Notes: generated from the letters alone by a model not told the origin. 6,623 bases of DNA from Oxalobacteraceae bacterium UBA6704 (GCA_002454505.1 DKJA01000039.1:52444-59066); one strand, 5' to 3'. Positions 1-6,149 are shown, counted from the first letter of the stretch. Program-made: numbers and translations.

Positions 1-924
1 GGCGTGGTGCCGGAACTGGCGTCGCGTGACCACATCCGCCGCGCCATTCCGCTGCTGGAGCAAACGCTGCAGGGGGCCGGCATCGCCGCAAAGGATGTCG
101 ATGCGATCGCCTACACGCAGGGCCCCGGCCTGGCCGGCGCGCTGCTGGTGGGCTCGTCCGTCGCCTGCAGCCTGGGCCTCGCGCTGGACAAGCCCGTGCT
201 GGGCATCCACCACCTGGAGGGCCATTTGCTGTCGCCGCTGCTGGCGTCCGACCCGCCCGAGTTCCCGTTCGTGGCGCTGCTGGTCTCCGGCGGCCACACG
301 CAACTGATGCGCGTGGACGGCGTGGGCCAGTACGAGCTGCTGGGCGAAACGCTGGACGATGCGGCCGGCGAGGCCTTCGACAAGTCGGCCAAGCTGCTGG
401 GTCTCGGCTACCCGGGCGGCCCGGCGATTTCCCGGCTGGCCGAGTTCGGCGACCCGGCGGCGTATAAACTGCCGCGGCCGATGCTGCACTCGAAGGACCT
501 GAACTTCAGCTTTTCCGGCCTGAAGACGGCCGTGCTGACGGTGGTGAAGAACCAGGGCATGACCAATATCTGCGAACAGAGTAAAGATCAAATGCGAGCC
601 AACATCGCGCGCGGCTTCGTCGATGCGCTGGTGGATGTGCTGGTGGCGAAATGTGTGGCGGCGTTGAAACAGACAGGCCTGAAACGCCTCGTGATTGCCG
701 GCGGCGTGGGCGCCAACAGCCAGCTGCGCGCGGCGCTGAACGACGCGGCGGCGAAGAAACGCTTCCGCGTGTATTACCCCGAGCTGGAATTTTGCACCGA
801 CAACGGTGCGATGATCGCGTTTGCGGGCGCCATGCGCCTCCGGATCAATCCGGAAGCGGCACGGCGCGAGTACTCGTTCAATGTCCGGCCGCGGTGGCCG
901 CTGGACGAACTGAAGGTCGTCTGA
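1..924 (+). CDS. tsaD: tRNA N6-adenosine threonylcarbamoyltransferase TsaD (5'-truncated by window edge)
   Basis: TsaD transfers the threonylcarbamoyl group from threonylcarbamoyl-AMP to A37 of ANN-decoding tRNAs, working in the cytoplasm with TsaB and TsaE. The reading frame is open from base 1, and the first visible residues (GVVPELASRDH) are internal to the family. The true start and about 35 residues, including the first nucleotide-binding segment, are therefore missing, and the GTG at base 4 is not the start. Counting from the first codon, the metal-binding HHLEGH motif is at 70-75. It is followed by SGGHTQL, the YPGGP loop, FSFSGLK, VIAGGVGAN and, near the C-terminus, CTDNGAMIA with the conserved Asp. 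The 307 visible residues plus the missing part fit the usual length of about 340. The C-terminal half (KNQGM...NICEQ, ARGFVDALVDVLVAKC) resembles betaproteobacterial rather than Pseudomonas TsaD, from memory. It ends 6 nt from the convergent small gene, with no terminator hairpin visible. Confidence 0.96.
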   Translation, partial: GVVPELASRDHIRRAIPLLEQTLQGAGIAAKDVDAIAYTQGPGLAGALLVGSSVACSLGLALDKPVLGIHHLEGHLLSPLLASDPPEFPFVALLVSGGHTQLMRVDGVGQYELLGETLDDAAGEAFDKSAKLLGLGYPGGPAISRLAEFGDPAAYKLPRPMLHSKDLNFSFSGLKTAVLTVVKNQGMTNICEQSKDQMRANIARGFVDALVDVLVAKCVAALKQTGLKRLVIAGGVGANSQLRAALNDAAAKKRFRVYYPELEFCTDNGAMIAFAGAMRLRINPEAARREYSFNVRPRWPLDELKVV

Positions 925-930
925 GGACGG

Positions 931-1116
931 TCAGGCGCCCAGGAACATCGCCGCCAGCCCTACGAGGGCCAGCAGGCCGCCGGCCGCCACGGCACCGGTC
1001 TTGACGTGTTTCTTGCGCAGGTCGACCCCACGCGCCGCCATGCGCTCGCTGCGCAGCGGCTTGCCGGACACGCGCGGCGTGCTCGGCTTGGTGCTTGTGT
1101 GAACGGATTCGTTCAT
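931..1116 (-). CDS. small single-helix membrane protein, unknown function
   Basis: I do not recognise this 61-residue protein. Residues 1-40 are polar and basic, rich in Ser, Thr, Arg and Lys (for example RSERMAARG and DLRKKHVKT). Residues 41-61 form one hydrophobic Gly/Ala/Leu helix that reaches the C-terminus. This suggests a small inner-membrane protein with a cytoplasmic positively charged N-terminus. The case for a real gene rests on an ATG preceded by a strong Shine-Dalgarno (GGGAGGAA, about 6-7 nt upstream, plus-strand 1123-1130). It also has its own AT-richer upstream region carrying an inverted repeat, and it exactly fills the space next to tsaD. The stop lies 6 nt from the tsaD stop, in convergent orientation. 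It starts 179 bp past the channel stop on the same strand, so it probably has its own promoter. Confidence 0.7.
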   Translation of the reverse strand: MNESVHTSTKPSTPRVSGKPLRSERMAARGVDLRKKHVKTGAVAAGGLLALVGLAAMFLGA

Positions 1117-1132
1117 GATGGGTTCCTCCCGG

Positions 1133-1150
1133 ATTGTCTATACAGACAAT
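1133..1150. promoter_or_regulatory. perfect inverted repeat upstream of the small membrane gene, possible operator/promoter
   Basis: ATTGTCT and AGACAAT form a perfect 7-bp inverted repeat separated by ATAC, 17 nt upstream of the start codon at 1116. On the minus strand it includes TATAGA (1142-1137), which resembles a -10 box, but I find no convincing -35 box at 16-18 nt. The surrounding 1133-1220 stretch is richer in A and T than the neighbouring genes, as expected for a promoter region. A nearby sequence at 1237-1245 repeats AGACAATCC, the inverse of 1131-1139. A regulator-binding role is inference; a chance repeat cannot be excluded. Confidence 0.35.
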
Positions 1151-1295
1151 GTACCAGCAATTCCCGTGCCATTACCACTCCGTTGGGAAATTTGCGTCGC
1201 CTGGATGCAATAGGTGTAGGTGACGGGTCACCAGAAAGACAATCCCGGGGACAGCCGGATCGCCGTGCCGCCCCTGCGACTTCGCCGCCACGTAA

Positions 1296-2180
1296 CTAAG
1301 GCAGCGCTTCGCCGCAGCTCTTGCAGAAGCGCGCACCCGCCTCGTGGCCGCCGGCCGTGCAACGGGTGCACAGACGCGCCGACAGGCCCCGCTGGTGCGT
1401 GATCTCGGAACTGATGATGCCGGTGGGGACGGCCAGGATGCCCCAGCCCAGCAGCATCATGAACGACGCGATGGCGCGGCCGATGTCCGTCTTCGGCACC
1501 AGGTCGCCGAAGCCCACCGTCGTCATCGTCGAGATGGCCCAGTAGACGGCGGTGGGAATGCTCGTATAACCGTTGCCGGGGCCTTCGACGACGTACATCA
1601 CCGTCCCCAGCAGGAACACGATGAGGAACACGACGGACAGGAACACGAGGATCTTGCGCCGGCTGGCCAGCAGCGCCTCGGCCAGCATGCTGTATTCCTG
1701 GATGTACAGCGTCAGCTTGAGGATGCGGAAAATGCGCAGCAGCCGCAGGATGCGCACGTCCAGCAGCACGTGCGAGCCGGGAATGAACAGCGACACATAG
1801 CTGGGCAGCACGGACAGCAGGTCGATGACGCCGAAGAAGCTGCGCGCGTAACGGTCCGGCCGCTTCACGCACAGGATGCGGGCGATGTATTCGATGGAGA
1901 ACAGGATGGTGAACAGCCATTCGGCCGCCCACAGCAGCGTGCCGTGTTCGCGGGCGACCGGCGCGATGGACGTCATCACCACCGTCAGCACGGACAGCAG
2001 GATGGCGCCGATCAGCGCCAGGTCGAACGCGCGGCCGGTGCGCGTGTCGGATTCGAAGATGACGGCATACAGGCTGGCGCGCCAGCCGCCGTCCGGCTTG
2101 CCGTAGCGCTGGTGCGGATCGGTGGACAGCGCGGCGGGGGCCGGCGTGGCTGAATGCGCGGCTTGAGGACGGTCGTTCAT
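1296..2180 (-). CDS. voltage-gated potassium channel (ion transporter family) with C-terminal zinc ribbon
   Basis: This is a six-transmembrane-helix K+ channel subunit of 294 residues in the inner membrane. A polar N-terminus (1-45) is followed by S1 (about 51-73), S2 (82-105), S3 (113-135) and a voltage-sensor S4 with basic residues every third position (R143, R146, R149, R152, K155). S5 (about 175-198), the pore loop with selectivity filter TVGFGD (221-226) and S6 (about 233-258, ending AVPTGIISSEI) follow. The cytoplasmic tail has two CxxC pairs (C271/C274 and C286/C289, the second as CKSCG), a small zinc ribbon in place of the RCK domain of E. coli Kch. Tetramer formation and K+ selectivity are inferred from the family. 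The ATG at 2180 lies 3 nt after the stop of the hydrolase gene and has only a weak ribosome site, so translational coupling is likely. Stop TAG is at 1296. Confidence 0.93.
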   Translation of the reverse strand: MNDRPQAAHSATPAPAALSTDPHQRYGKPDGGWRASLYAVIFESDTRTGRAFDLALIGAILLSVLTVVMTSIAPVAREHGTLLWAAEWLFTILFSIEYIARILCVKRPDRYARSFFGVIDLLSVLPSYVSLFIPGSHVLLDVRILRLLRIFRILKLTLYIQEYSMLAEALLASRRKILVFLSVVFLIVFLLGTVMYVVEGPGNGYTSIPTAVYWAISTMTTVGFGDLVPKTDIGRAIASFMMLLGWGILAVPTGIISSEITHQRGLSARLCTRCTAGGHEAGARFCKSCGEALP

Positions 2181-2183
2181 GGG

Positions 2184-3410
2184 CTATCTTAGCGCGCGGC
2201 CCAGCAGGTCGGCGCGCGGGTAGCCCCATTGCGGCACGTCGCCGCATGGTGCGCGCGCGGCATCGGCGATGTCGAGCGTGGTGAAGTTGCCGCGCGGCGT
2301 ACCGGAGAAGCGCAGGTCGCTGGCCACGTCCCCATCCACGGCGGGCATGCGGGCAAAACGCAGCCACGCGTTGACGTGGCAGTCGGTGGCCGCCAGCTGG
2401 CGCAGCGTCGGCAGGCTGCCCTGCCACGCCGGCGCCAGCACGATGCCGGGCGCCGCGGCCACATTGGCGGCCGGGTCGGACAAGCCCGCAGGACAATGCG
2501 GCAACGCATCCGGCGCCAGGCTCAGTAGACCGCGGCGGATACGGTAGTTGCCCGCGCCCTCGTTCTCCTCGATGGCAACAAAAGCCCAGCACAGCGGCTG
2601 CGCCGGGAAGGCCGTCATCGCCACGTCCAGCACGCGCGATTGAGGATCGAGCGCATGCAGCGCCGTTTCGATCCTCTCGCGCCCCGCCGATGACGCCGCG
2701 CTCTGGACGGCCACGAAAGCCACGCACAGCGCGGCGGACAGCGCCAGCGCGCGCCGGCTCTGCATCCGCGTGATGCGCAGCGCGGCGATCGCAGCGCCGA
2801 TGGCCAGCAGCCCGGCCAGCGATGCCCAGCCCAGGTAGCCGCGCCACGTGGCGCCCACAAGGAACAGGCCCAGCGCGGCCAGCGCGACGATGCGCAGCCC
2901 GCGGCGCGGGATCGCCAGCGCCAGCGGCACGCCGAACGCGACCCAGAACACCGGTTCGACGATGAACACCAGGTCGCCATAGAACCAGCGGGGATCGAAC
3001 GGATACAGCGGATGGATGCCGTAGGAATTCATCATGTCCATCGACATGTGCAGGCAGAAGCCGGCCACGATGGCCAGCCCGAGCCCCAGCCGGGCGTGAC
3101 GGCTTTCCCGCAGCAGCCGGCGCGCGTTCGGCCACAGCAGCCACAGCATGGCCAGCAGCAGCAAGGCTTGCGGGATCGCGTACAGCAAGGTGTGCGTGTG
3201 GCCCCGGTGATGCAGCAGGTAGCCCAGCGGTGCGGGCAGCAGGTGCGTCAGGAACAGGTCCAGGTCGGGGAAATTGCTGGCCGCCGCGCAGGCGGTCAGC
3301 AGCAGGCGGTGGCGGGTGGTCTGCCGCGCCTCGACGGGTTCGGCCGGCAGCGTGCGCTGCACCAGCTCGCCGACGCCGAGGCCGACGAAGGTGTGGGTGA
3401 GATTGTCCAT
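2184..3410 (-). CDS. integral-membrane metal-dependent hydrolase, YdjM/DUF457 family
   Basis: The start chosen is the ATG at 3410, giving MDNLTHT, the conserved beginning of the family and 408 residues. An in-frame TTG at 3428 would add six unconserved residues. Likely metal ligands and signature segments are H6 in LTHT, N46-F-P-D49-x-D51, the HHRGHTHT run (67-74), and H121-x3-D125-x2-N128 followed by SYGIHPLYPF. Hydrophobic helices lie around 78-93, 108-122, 145-170 and 175-225, so the active site sits at the inner membrane. The substrate is not known for this family; in E. coli the homologue ydjM belongs to the LexA regulon. This protein is about twice as long as E. coli YdjM. The extra C-terminal part (about 225-408) is soluble-looking, with several Cys and Trp residues. 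The gene stops 3 nt before the channel and lies 47 bp downstream of the DUF427 stop, so one transcript is plausible. Confidence 0.88.
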   Translation of the reverse strand: MDNLTHTFVGLGVGELVQRTLPAEPVEARQTTRHRLLLTACAAASNFPDLDLFLTHLLPAPLGYLLHHRGHTHTLLYAIPQALLLLAMLWLLWPNARRLLRESRHARLGLGLAIVAGFCLHMSMDMMNSYGIHPLYPFDPRWFYGDLVFIVEPVFWVAFGVPLALAIPRRGLRIVALAALGLFLVGATWRGYLGWASLAGLLAIGAAIAALRITRMQSRRALALSAALCVAFVAVQSAASSAGRERIETALHALDPQSRVLDVAMTAFPAQPLCWAFVAIEENEGAGNYRIRRGLLSLAPDALPHCPAGLSDPAANVAAAPGIVLAPAWQGSLPTLRQLAATDCHVNAWLRFARMPAVDGDVASDLRFSGTPRGNFTTLDIADAARAPCGDVPQWGYPRADLLGRALR

Positions 3411-3457
3411 GGCGGCATGGTAAAGCAAACCCTTGCCGGATGGTTACACCCCAATGT

Positions 3458-3748
3458 TTAACGGCTGACTTCGACCCCGTGCCAGAAGGCGATGCGGCCG
3501 CGGATGGCTTTTGCCGCATCCTTCGGCGTCGGGTAGTACCAGGCCGCGTTGCGGTTCAGCTGGCCGTCCACTTCCACGTCGTAGTAGCTGGCCACGCCCT
3601 TCCACGGGCACATCGTCGTGTGGCTGCTGCCCTTCAGGAACTCGCTTTTCACGCGCTCCGGCGGGAAATACACGTTCTGCTCGACGATTTCCACTTCGTC
3701 GTCGGGCGCTTCGGCGATCACTTCGCCATTCCAGATTGCTTTCGGCAT
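3458..3748 (-). CDS. DUF427 domain-containing protein
   Basis: This is a 96-residue cytoplasmic protein made almost entirely of one DUF427 domain. Recognisable family segments are the start MPKAIWNGEVIAE, VYFPPERV (27-34), the core SSHTTMCPWKGVASYY (41-56, with C47 and W49), AAWYYPTPKDAA (68-79) and the end IRGRIAFWHGVEV. The biochemical role of the family is not established. The start at 3748 is chosen because the AGGAG ribosome site lies about 8 nt upstream (plus-strand 3756-3760) and homology begins there. The frame stays open upstream to 3844, but that stretch is low-complexity and has no family similarity. The 134-bp gap to the upstream DsbA-like gene contains TATCAT (3815-3810) and GATAAT (3826-3821) on the minus strand, possible -10 boxes without matching -35 boxes, and no clear terminator. 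Confidence 0.92.
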   Translation of the reverse strand: MPKAIWNGEVIAEAPDDEVEIVEQNVYFPPERVKSEFLKGSSHTTMCPWKGVASYYDVEVDGQLNRNAAWYYPTPKDAAKAIRGRIAFWHGVEVSR

Positions 3749-3882
3749 TGCGGTTCTCCTGGTTGTTCTGTGCATCGCGCTGGCTGCCGGCGGCGGGTCA
3801 GCCAGAGCGATGATACGGCTATTATCGCGCACCGGCGTCCCCACTGCGGCCAGTATGCGCTCCCCCGTTGCGCGGGAGAGGA

Positions 3883-4542
3883 TTACTCCTCGTCGCCCTG
3901 CAGGATGCGGCGCAGCGCATCCTCGAAGGCTTCCGGCGGGTGGCCGCCGGAGATCAGGTGCTTCTGGTTGATGACGACGGCCGGCACGGAGCGGATGCCC
4001 GCCTCCTGCCAGAACTGTTCCAGCGTGCGCACGTCGTCCGCATAGCGGTCCGTCGACAGCACGGCCTGCGCCTCGGCGCGGTCCAGGCCCACCTTTTCGG
4101 CGGCACGCAGCAGCACGTCATGCGAGCTGGGGTCTTCGCCGTTGGTGAAATAGGCCTCGAACAGCGCGTGTTTCAGTTCCTTCTGCTTGCCCGCCTCCTC
4201 CGACCAGTGCAGCAGCCGGTGCGCATCGAAGGTATTGTAGATGCGGCTGCGCTTGTCCATGGCGAACTTGAAGCCGACGGCTTCGCCCCGCTGGCGGATC
4301 ATGGCGCGGGATTTTTCCTGGTCTTCCGGCGAGCTGCCGTATTTTTCGGCAATGTGTTCGGTGATGTCCTGGCCGCCCTTGCCCATCTTCGGGTTCAGTT
4401 CGAACGGCTGGACGTGGAATTCCACGTCGGCGGCCGCGCCGATGCGGGCCAGCGCCGTCTCCAGCGAGTTCAGGCCGACCGCGCACCACGGGCAGGATAC
4501 GTCGGATACGAAGTCGATACGGATGGGGGTGGGAGCGGACAT
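3883..4542 (-). CDS. FrnE-like DsbA-family thiol oxidoreductase
   Basis: This 219-residue thioredoxin-fold protein belongs to the DsbA/2-hydroxychromene-2-carboxylate isomerase superfamily, FrnE subgroup. The first strand (IRIDFVSDVS, 7-16) leads into the redox motif C17-P-W-C20. An alpha-helical insertion contains NTFDAHRLLHW (103-113), typical of FrnE. The cis-proline segment is SVPAVVIN (185-192), followed by SGGHPPEAFEDAL (198-210). There is no signal peptide, so it should act in the cytoplasm, unlike periplasmic DsbA. Disulfide exchange or isomerisation is inferred from the motif, and the substrate is unknown. Family length is normal. The ATG at 4542 is preceded by a modest AAAGG about 10 nt upstream. 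It lies 67 bp downstream of plsY on the same strand, with a stem-loop between them. Confidence 0.93.
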   Translation of the reverse strand: MSAPTPIRIDFVSDVSCPWCAVGLNSLETALARIGAAADVEFHVQPFELNPKMGKGGQDITEHIAEKYGSSPEDQEKSRAMIRQRGEAVGFKFAMDKRSRIYNTFDAHRLLHWSEEAGKQKELKHALFEAYFTNGEDPSSHDVLLRAAEKVGLDRAEAQAVLSTDRYADDVRTLEQFWQEAGIRSVPAVVINQKHLISGGHPPEAFEDALRRILQGDEE

Positions 4543-4557
4543 GGGGGGCGGCCTTTC

Positions 4558-4575
4558 GGAGACGGTAAAGTCTCC
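4558..4575. repeat. short stem-loop between plsY and the DsbA-like gene
   Basis: GGAGAC (4558-4563) and GTCTCC (4570-4575) form a perfect 6-bp stem with a six-base loop, in the 67-bp gap downstream of plsY and just upstream of the oxidoreductase start. No T-run follows on the minus strand, so it is not a convincing intrinsic terminator. It could act as an mRNA processing or stability element, or be chance. Confidence 0.4.
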
Positions 4576-4609
4576 TCATGGTGAGGGCCGCGCCCGGGAT
4601 TGCAAGGGA

Positions 4610-5218
4610 TTACTTGTGCTTTGCCGCCGGCTTGTTCTTGCTGCCGATGCGGCGTTCCTTGCCAGCCATCAGGCTGGCGATATTGGTCGCATGGCGCCAG
4701 ATCAGCAGGCCGCTCATCACCAGCACGGCAAACAGCTGCGGCTCGACGCCGAACAGCAGGCCGTAGTAGAACGGCGCGAACAGCGCGGCGATCAGCGCGG
4801 CCAGCGACGAGTAGCGGAAGGCAAACGCCACCACGCCCCAGGTGACCAGCGTGGCCAGCCCCAGCCACGGGTTCAGCGCCAGCAGCACGCCCAGCGCCGT
4901 CGCCACGCCCTTGCCGCCCTTGAAGCGGAAGTACAGCGGCAGCAGGTGCCCCAGCACCGCGCATACGCCTACCCAGGCCTGCTCTTGCAGGCCCAGCCCG
5001 GCAAGGCGGGCGAGCAAAACCGGCACCAGGCCCTTGCACAGGTCGCCGAGCAGGGTCAGGATCGCCAGTCTGCGGCCTGCCAGGCGTAGCATGTTGGTGG
5101 CGCCGGCATTGCCTGAGCCGCTGGAACGAGGGTCCGGGCTGCCCGAAAGGCGGCTGAGGACAATGGCGAAGGACAGCGAGCCGAGCAGGTAGGCGAGCAA
5201 CGCCAGTAACCAAAACAT
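4610..5218 (-). CDS. plsY: glycerol-3-phosphate acyltransferase PlsY, apparently hybrid
   Basis: PlsY moves the acyl group from acyl-phosphate to glycerol-3-phosphate, making lysophosphatidic acid at the inner membrane. It pairs with PlsX in the first step of phospholipid synthesis. The 202-residue protein keeps all family motifs: GSLSFA (13-18), the SGSGNAGATN loop (33-42), GDLCKGL (58-64), the GHLLPLYFRFKGGKGVAT glycine-rich motif (90-107) and WRHATNI (174-180). Hydrophobic helices alternate with these. The N-terminal half (to about residue 95) matches Pseudomonas PlsY as I remember it. The C-terminal half (FAFRYSSLAALIAALFAPFYYG, AGKERRIGSKNK) matches betaproteobacterial PlsY, whereas Pseudomonas proteins end near RERHF and are shorter. 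Leucine codons agree: 15 of 26 are CTG in residues 1-95, against 17 of 17 from residue 109 on. The start ATG has a weak GGAA ribosome site and a candidate promoter just upstream. The gene is divergent from folB. Confidence 0.95.
   Translation of the reverse strand: MFWLLALLAYLLGSLSFAIVLSRLSGSPDPRSSGSGNAGATNMLRLAGRRLAILTLLGDLCKGLVPVLLARLAGLGLQEQAWVGVCAVLGHLLPLYFRFKGGKGVATALGVLLALNPWLGLATLVTWGVVAFAFRYSSLAALIAALFAPFYYGLLFGVEPQLFAVLVMSGLLIWRHATNIASLMAGKERRIGSKNKPAAKHK
4894..4960. other. probable junction between two genomic backgrounds inside plsY
   Basis: This interval brackets the change in sequence style within plsY. On the 5218 side, non-preferred codons (TTA, CTA, TCA, AGA, GTA) occur up to the two GTA valines at residues 83 and 85. 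On the 4610 side, from residue 109, every leucine is CTG and the protein reads as betaproteobacterial. Between them lies the strongly conserved FRFKGGKGVATA segment, where two unrelated species could share tens of identical bases. Such a stretch could host either an assembler switch or a real crossover. The exact breakpoint cannot be placed by eye. Confidence 0.7.
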
Positions 5219-5246
5219 GCTAACTATTCCGGGCGAGGACGCCCTG

Positions 5247-5275
5247 ATTCTAACGGCGCCAGTCGCCCTTGTCGT
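5247..5275 (-). promoter_or_regulatory. candidate sigma-70 promoter for plsY
   Basis: On the minus strand ACGACA (5275-5270, 4 of 6 matches to TTGACA) is separated by 17 nt from TAGAAT (5252-5247, 5 of 6 to TATAAT). Transcription would begin near 5240, giving a leader of about 22 nt before the plsY start. A small GGGCG/CGCCC hairpin (5231-5244) falls at the start of that leader. No equally good promoter for folB was found in the same 74-bp divergent gap. Confidence 0.45.
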
Positions 5276-5292
5276 GCTGTGGAGAGAAGTGC

Positions 5293-5649
5293 TTGGACAG
5301 AGTGTTCATCGAAGGCCTGGAAGTCGATACCGTGATCGGTGCCTATGACTGGGAGCGGGATATTCGCCAGTGCTTGCGCCTGGACCTGAGCTTTGCCTGG
5401 GACAACCGCCCGGCTGCGGCGGGCGACGACCTGAGCCTGGCGCTGGACTACGCCAGCGTTTCGGCGCGCATCCAGGCGTTTGCCGAGCAGGCCCGCTTCG
5501 AACTGGTGGAAACCTTTGCCGAGCGCCTGGTGGCAGCGTTGATGGAAGAGTTCCACATCCCGTGGGTACGGTTGAAGCTGACCAAGCCGGGTGCGGTGCC
5601 AGCGGCCCGTGGTGGTGTTGGCGTGGAGATCAAGCGCGGATGTCTCTGA
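5293..5649 (+). CDS. folB: dihydroneopterin aldolase FolB
   Basis: FolB cleaves 7,8-dihydroneopterin to 6-hydroxymethyl-7,8-dihydropterin and glycolaldehyde in folate synthesis; the enzyme is a cytoplasmic homo-oligomer. The 118-residue length is normal. Family marks are IGAYDWE with the conserved Glu at 21, FAWDNRPAAAGDDL (34-47), LDYASV with Tyr53, LVETFAERL (71-79) and the LTKPGAVP segment with catalytic-type Lys98, then GVGVEIKRG. The TTG at 5293 is chosen because GGAGA (5281-5285) sits at good spacing upstream and the protein then begins MDRVFIEGLEVD, as in Pseudomonas. An in-frame TTG at 5269 would add eight unconserved residues (MSCCGEKC) and has no ribosome site. The 3' end overlaps folK by 10 bp, so the two are translated as a pair. 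It is divergent from plsY. Confidence 0.95.
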   Translation: MDRVFIEGLEVDTVIGAYDWERDIRQCLRLDLSFAWDNRPAAAGDDLSLALDYASVSARIQAFAEQARFELVETFAERLVAALMEEFHIPWVRLKLTKPGAVPAARGGVGVEIKRGCL

Positions 5650-6149
5650 GTACGGTTTATCTGGGCCTTGGCAGCAATACCGACCGTCACACGCACCTGT
5701 GTGCGGGGCTCGATGCGCTGGCGGGCATCCTGACCAACATGCGTTGTTCGCCCGCGTTCGAAAGCCAGGCCGTGGGTATCAAGAGCGGGCCGTTCATCAA
5801 CTTCGTGGTCACCGGGCAAACCGGGCTGCCGTTGATCGAACTGGACCGCCGGTTGAAGTTCATCGAGGCCGAGAATGGCCGCTATGCCCCGGACCGCATG
5901 GGGCTGCCGCTGGATATCGATGTGCTGATGTATGACGATTTGCACGGCACGTTCGATGGGCTGGTGCTGCCCAGGGCCGAGATCCTGAAGAATGCCTTTG
6001 TGCTGTGGCCGCTGTCGCTGCTGGCACCCGAGCTGGTGCATCCAGGGGTGGGCAAGAGCATGGGGCAATTGTGGCAGGACGCGCAGATTGACCAAGTGCT
6101 GGCCCCTGTCGCCTTTGAGTGGCGCGGGTTGCAGTTGACGCCTACCTGA
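5640..6149 (+). CDS. folK: FolK-type 6-hydroxymethyl-dihydropterin pyrophosphokinase, divergent paralogue
   Basis: HPPK transfers pyrophosphate from ATP to 6-hydroxymethyl-7,8-dihydropterin, the product of the adjacent FolB. The 169-residue protein begins MSLSTVYLGLGSN, with the family GLGSN at 9-13. It has the FESQAVG segment (40-46), the metal-binding Asp pair in LDIDVLMY (91-98), LPRAEILKNAFVLWPL (110-125) and LAPELVHP (128-135). The usual signature before the Asp pair, W-G-P-R-x-x-D-L-D in E. coli, is replaced by GRYAPDRMGLPLDID (80-94). That loop is two residues shorter and lacks the Trp and the GPR arginine. I recall the same variant next to folB in other Pseudomonas, which carry a second, canonical folK elsewhere. 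Activity may therefore differ. The ATG at 5640 lies within the end of folB (10-bp overlap). Confidence 0.88.
   Translation: MSLSTVYLGLGSNTDRHTHLCAGLDALAGILTNMRCSPAFESQAVGIKSGPFINFVVTGQTGLPLIELDRRLKFIEAENGRYAPDRMGLPLDIDVLMYDDLHGTFDGLVLPRAEILKNAFVLWPLSLLAPELVHPGVGKSMGQLWQDAQIDQVLAPVAFEWRGLQLTPT

Noticed and set aside
1344..2153. Plus-strand open frame opposite the channel gene
   Set aside because: Its composition (Gln, His, Asp, Arg, Gly runs) is the antisense image of a CTG-rich membrane protein, and it has no recognisable domain.
1228..3519. A 763-codon open frame on the minus strand spanning the channel and hydrolase genes
   Set aside because: It lies in a different frame from two well-supported proteins on the same strand. 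It is an Arg/Ala/Pro/Gly-rich translation typical of high-GC shadow frames and shows no domain.
3749..3844. N-terminal extension of the DUF427 protein by 32 residues
   Set aside because: The extension lacks family similarity, and a good AGGAG ribosome site points to the ATG at 3748.
3860..3878. CTCCC/GGGAG hairpin after the FrnE-like stop as a terminator
   Set aside because: The stem is only 5 bp with a 9-base loop and no T-run, which is too weak to call.
3868..4584. Plus-strand open frame opposite the FrnE-like gene
   Set aside because: It is antisense to a protein with clear active-site motifs, and no ribosome site or homology is visible.
4241..5213. Long open frames on both strands overlapping plsY and the FrnE-like gene
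   Set aside because: They have low-complexity Gln/Arg or Pro/Gly/Arg composition and overlap two genes with complete motifs.
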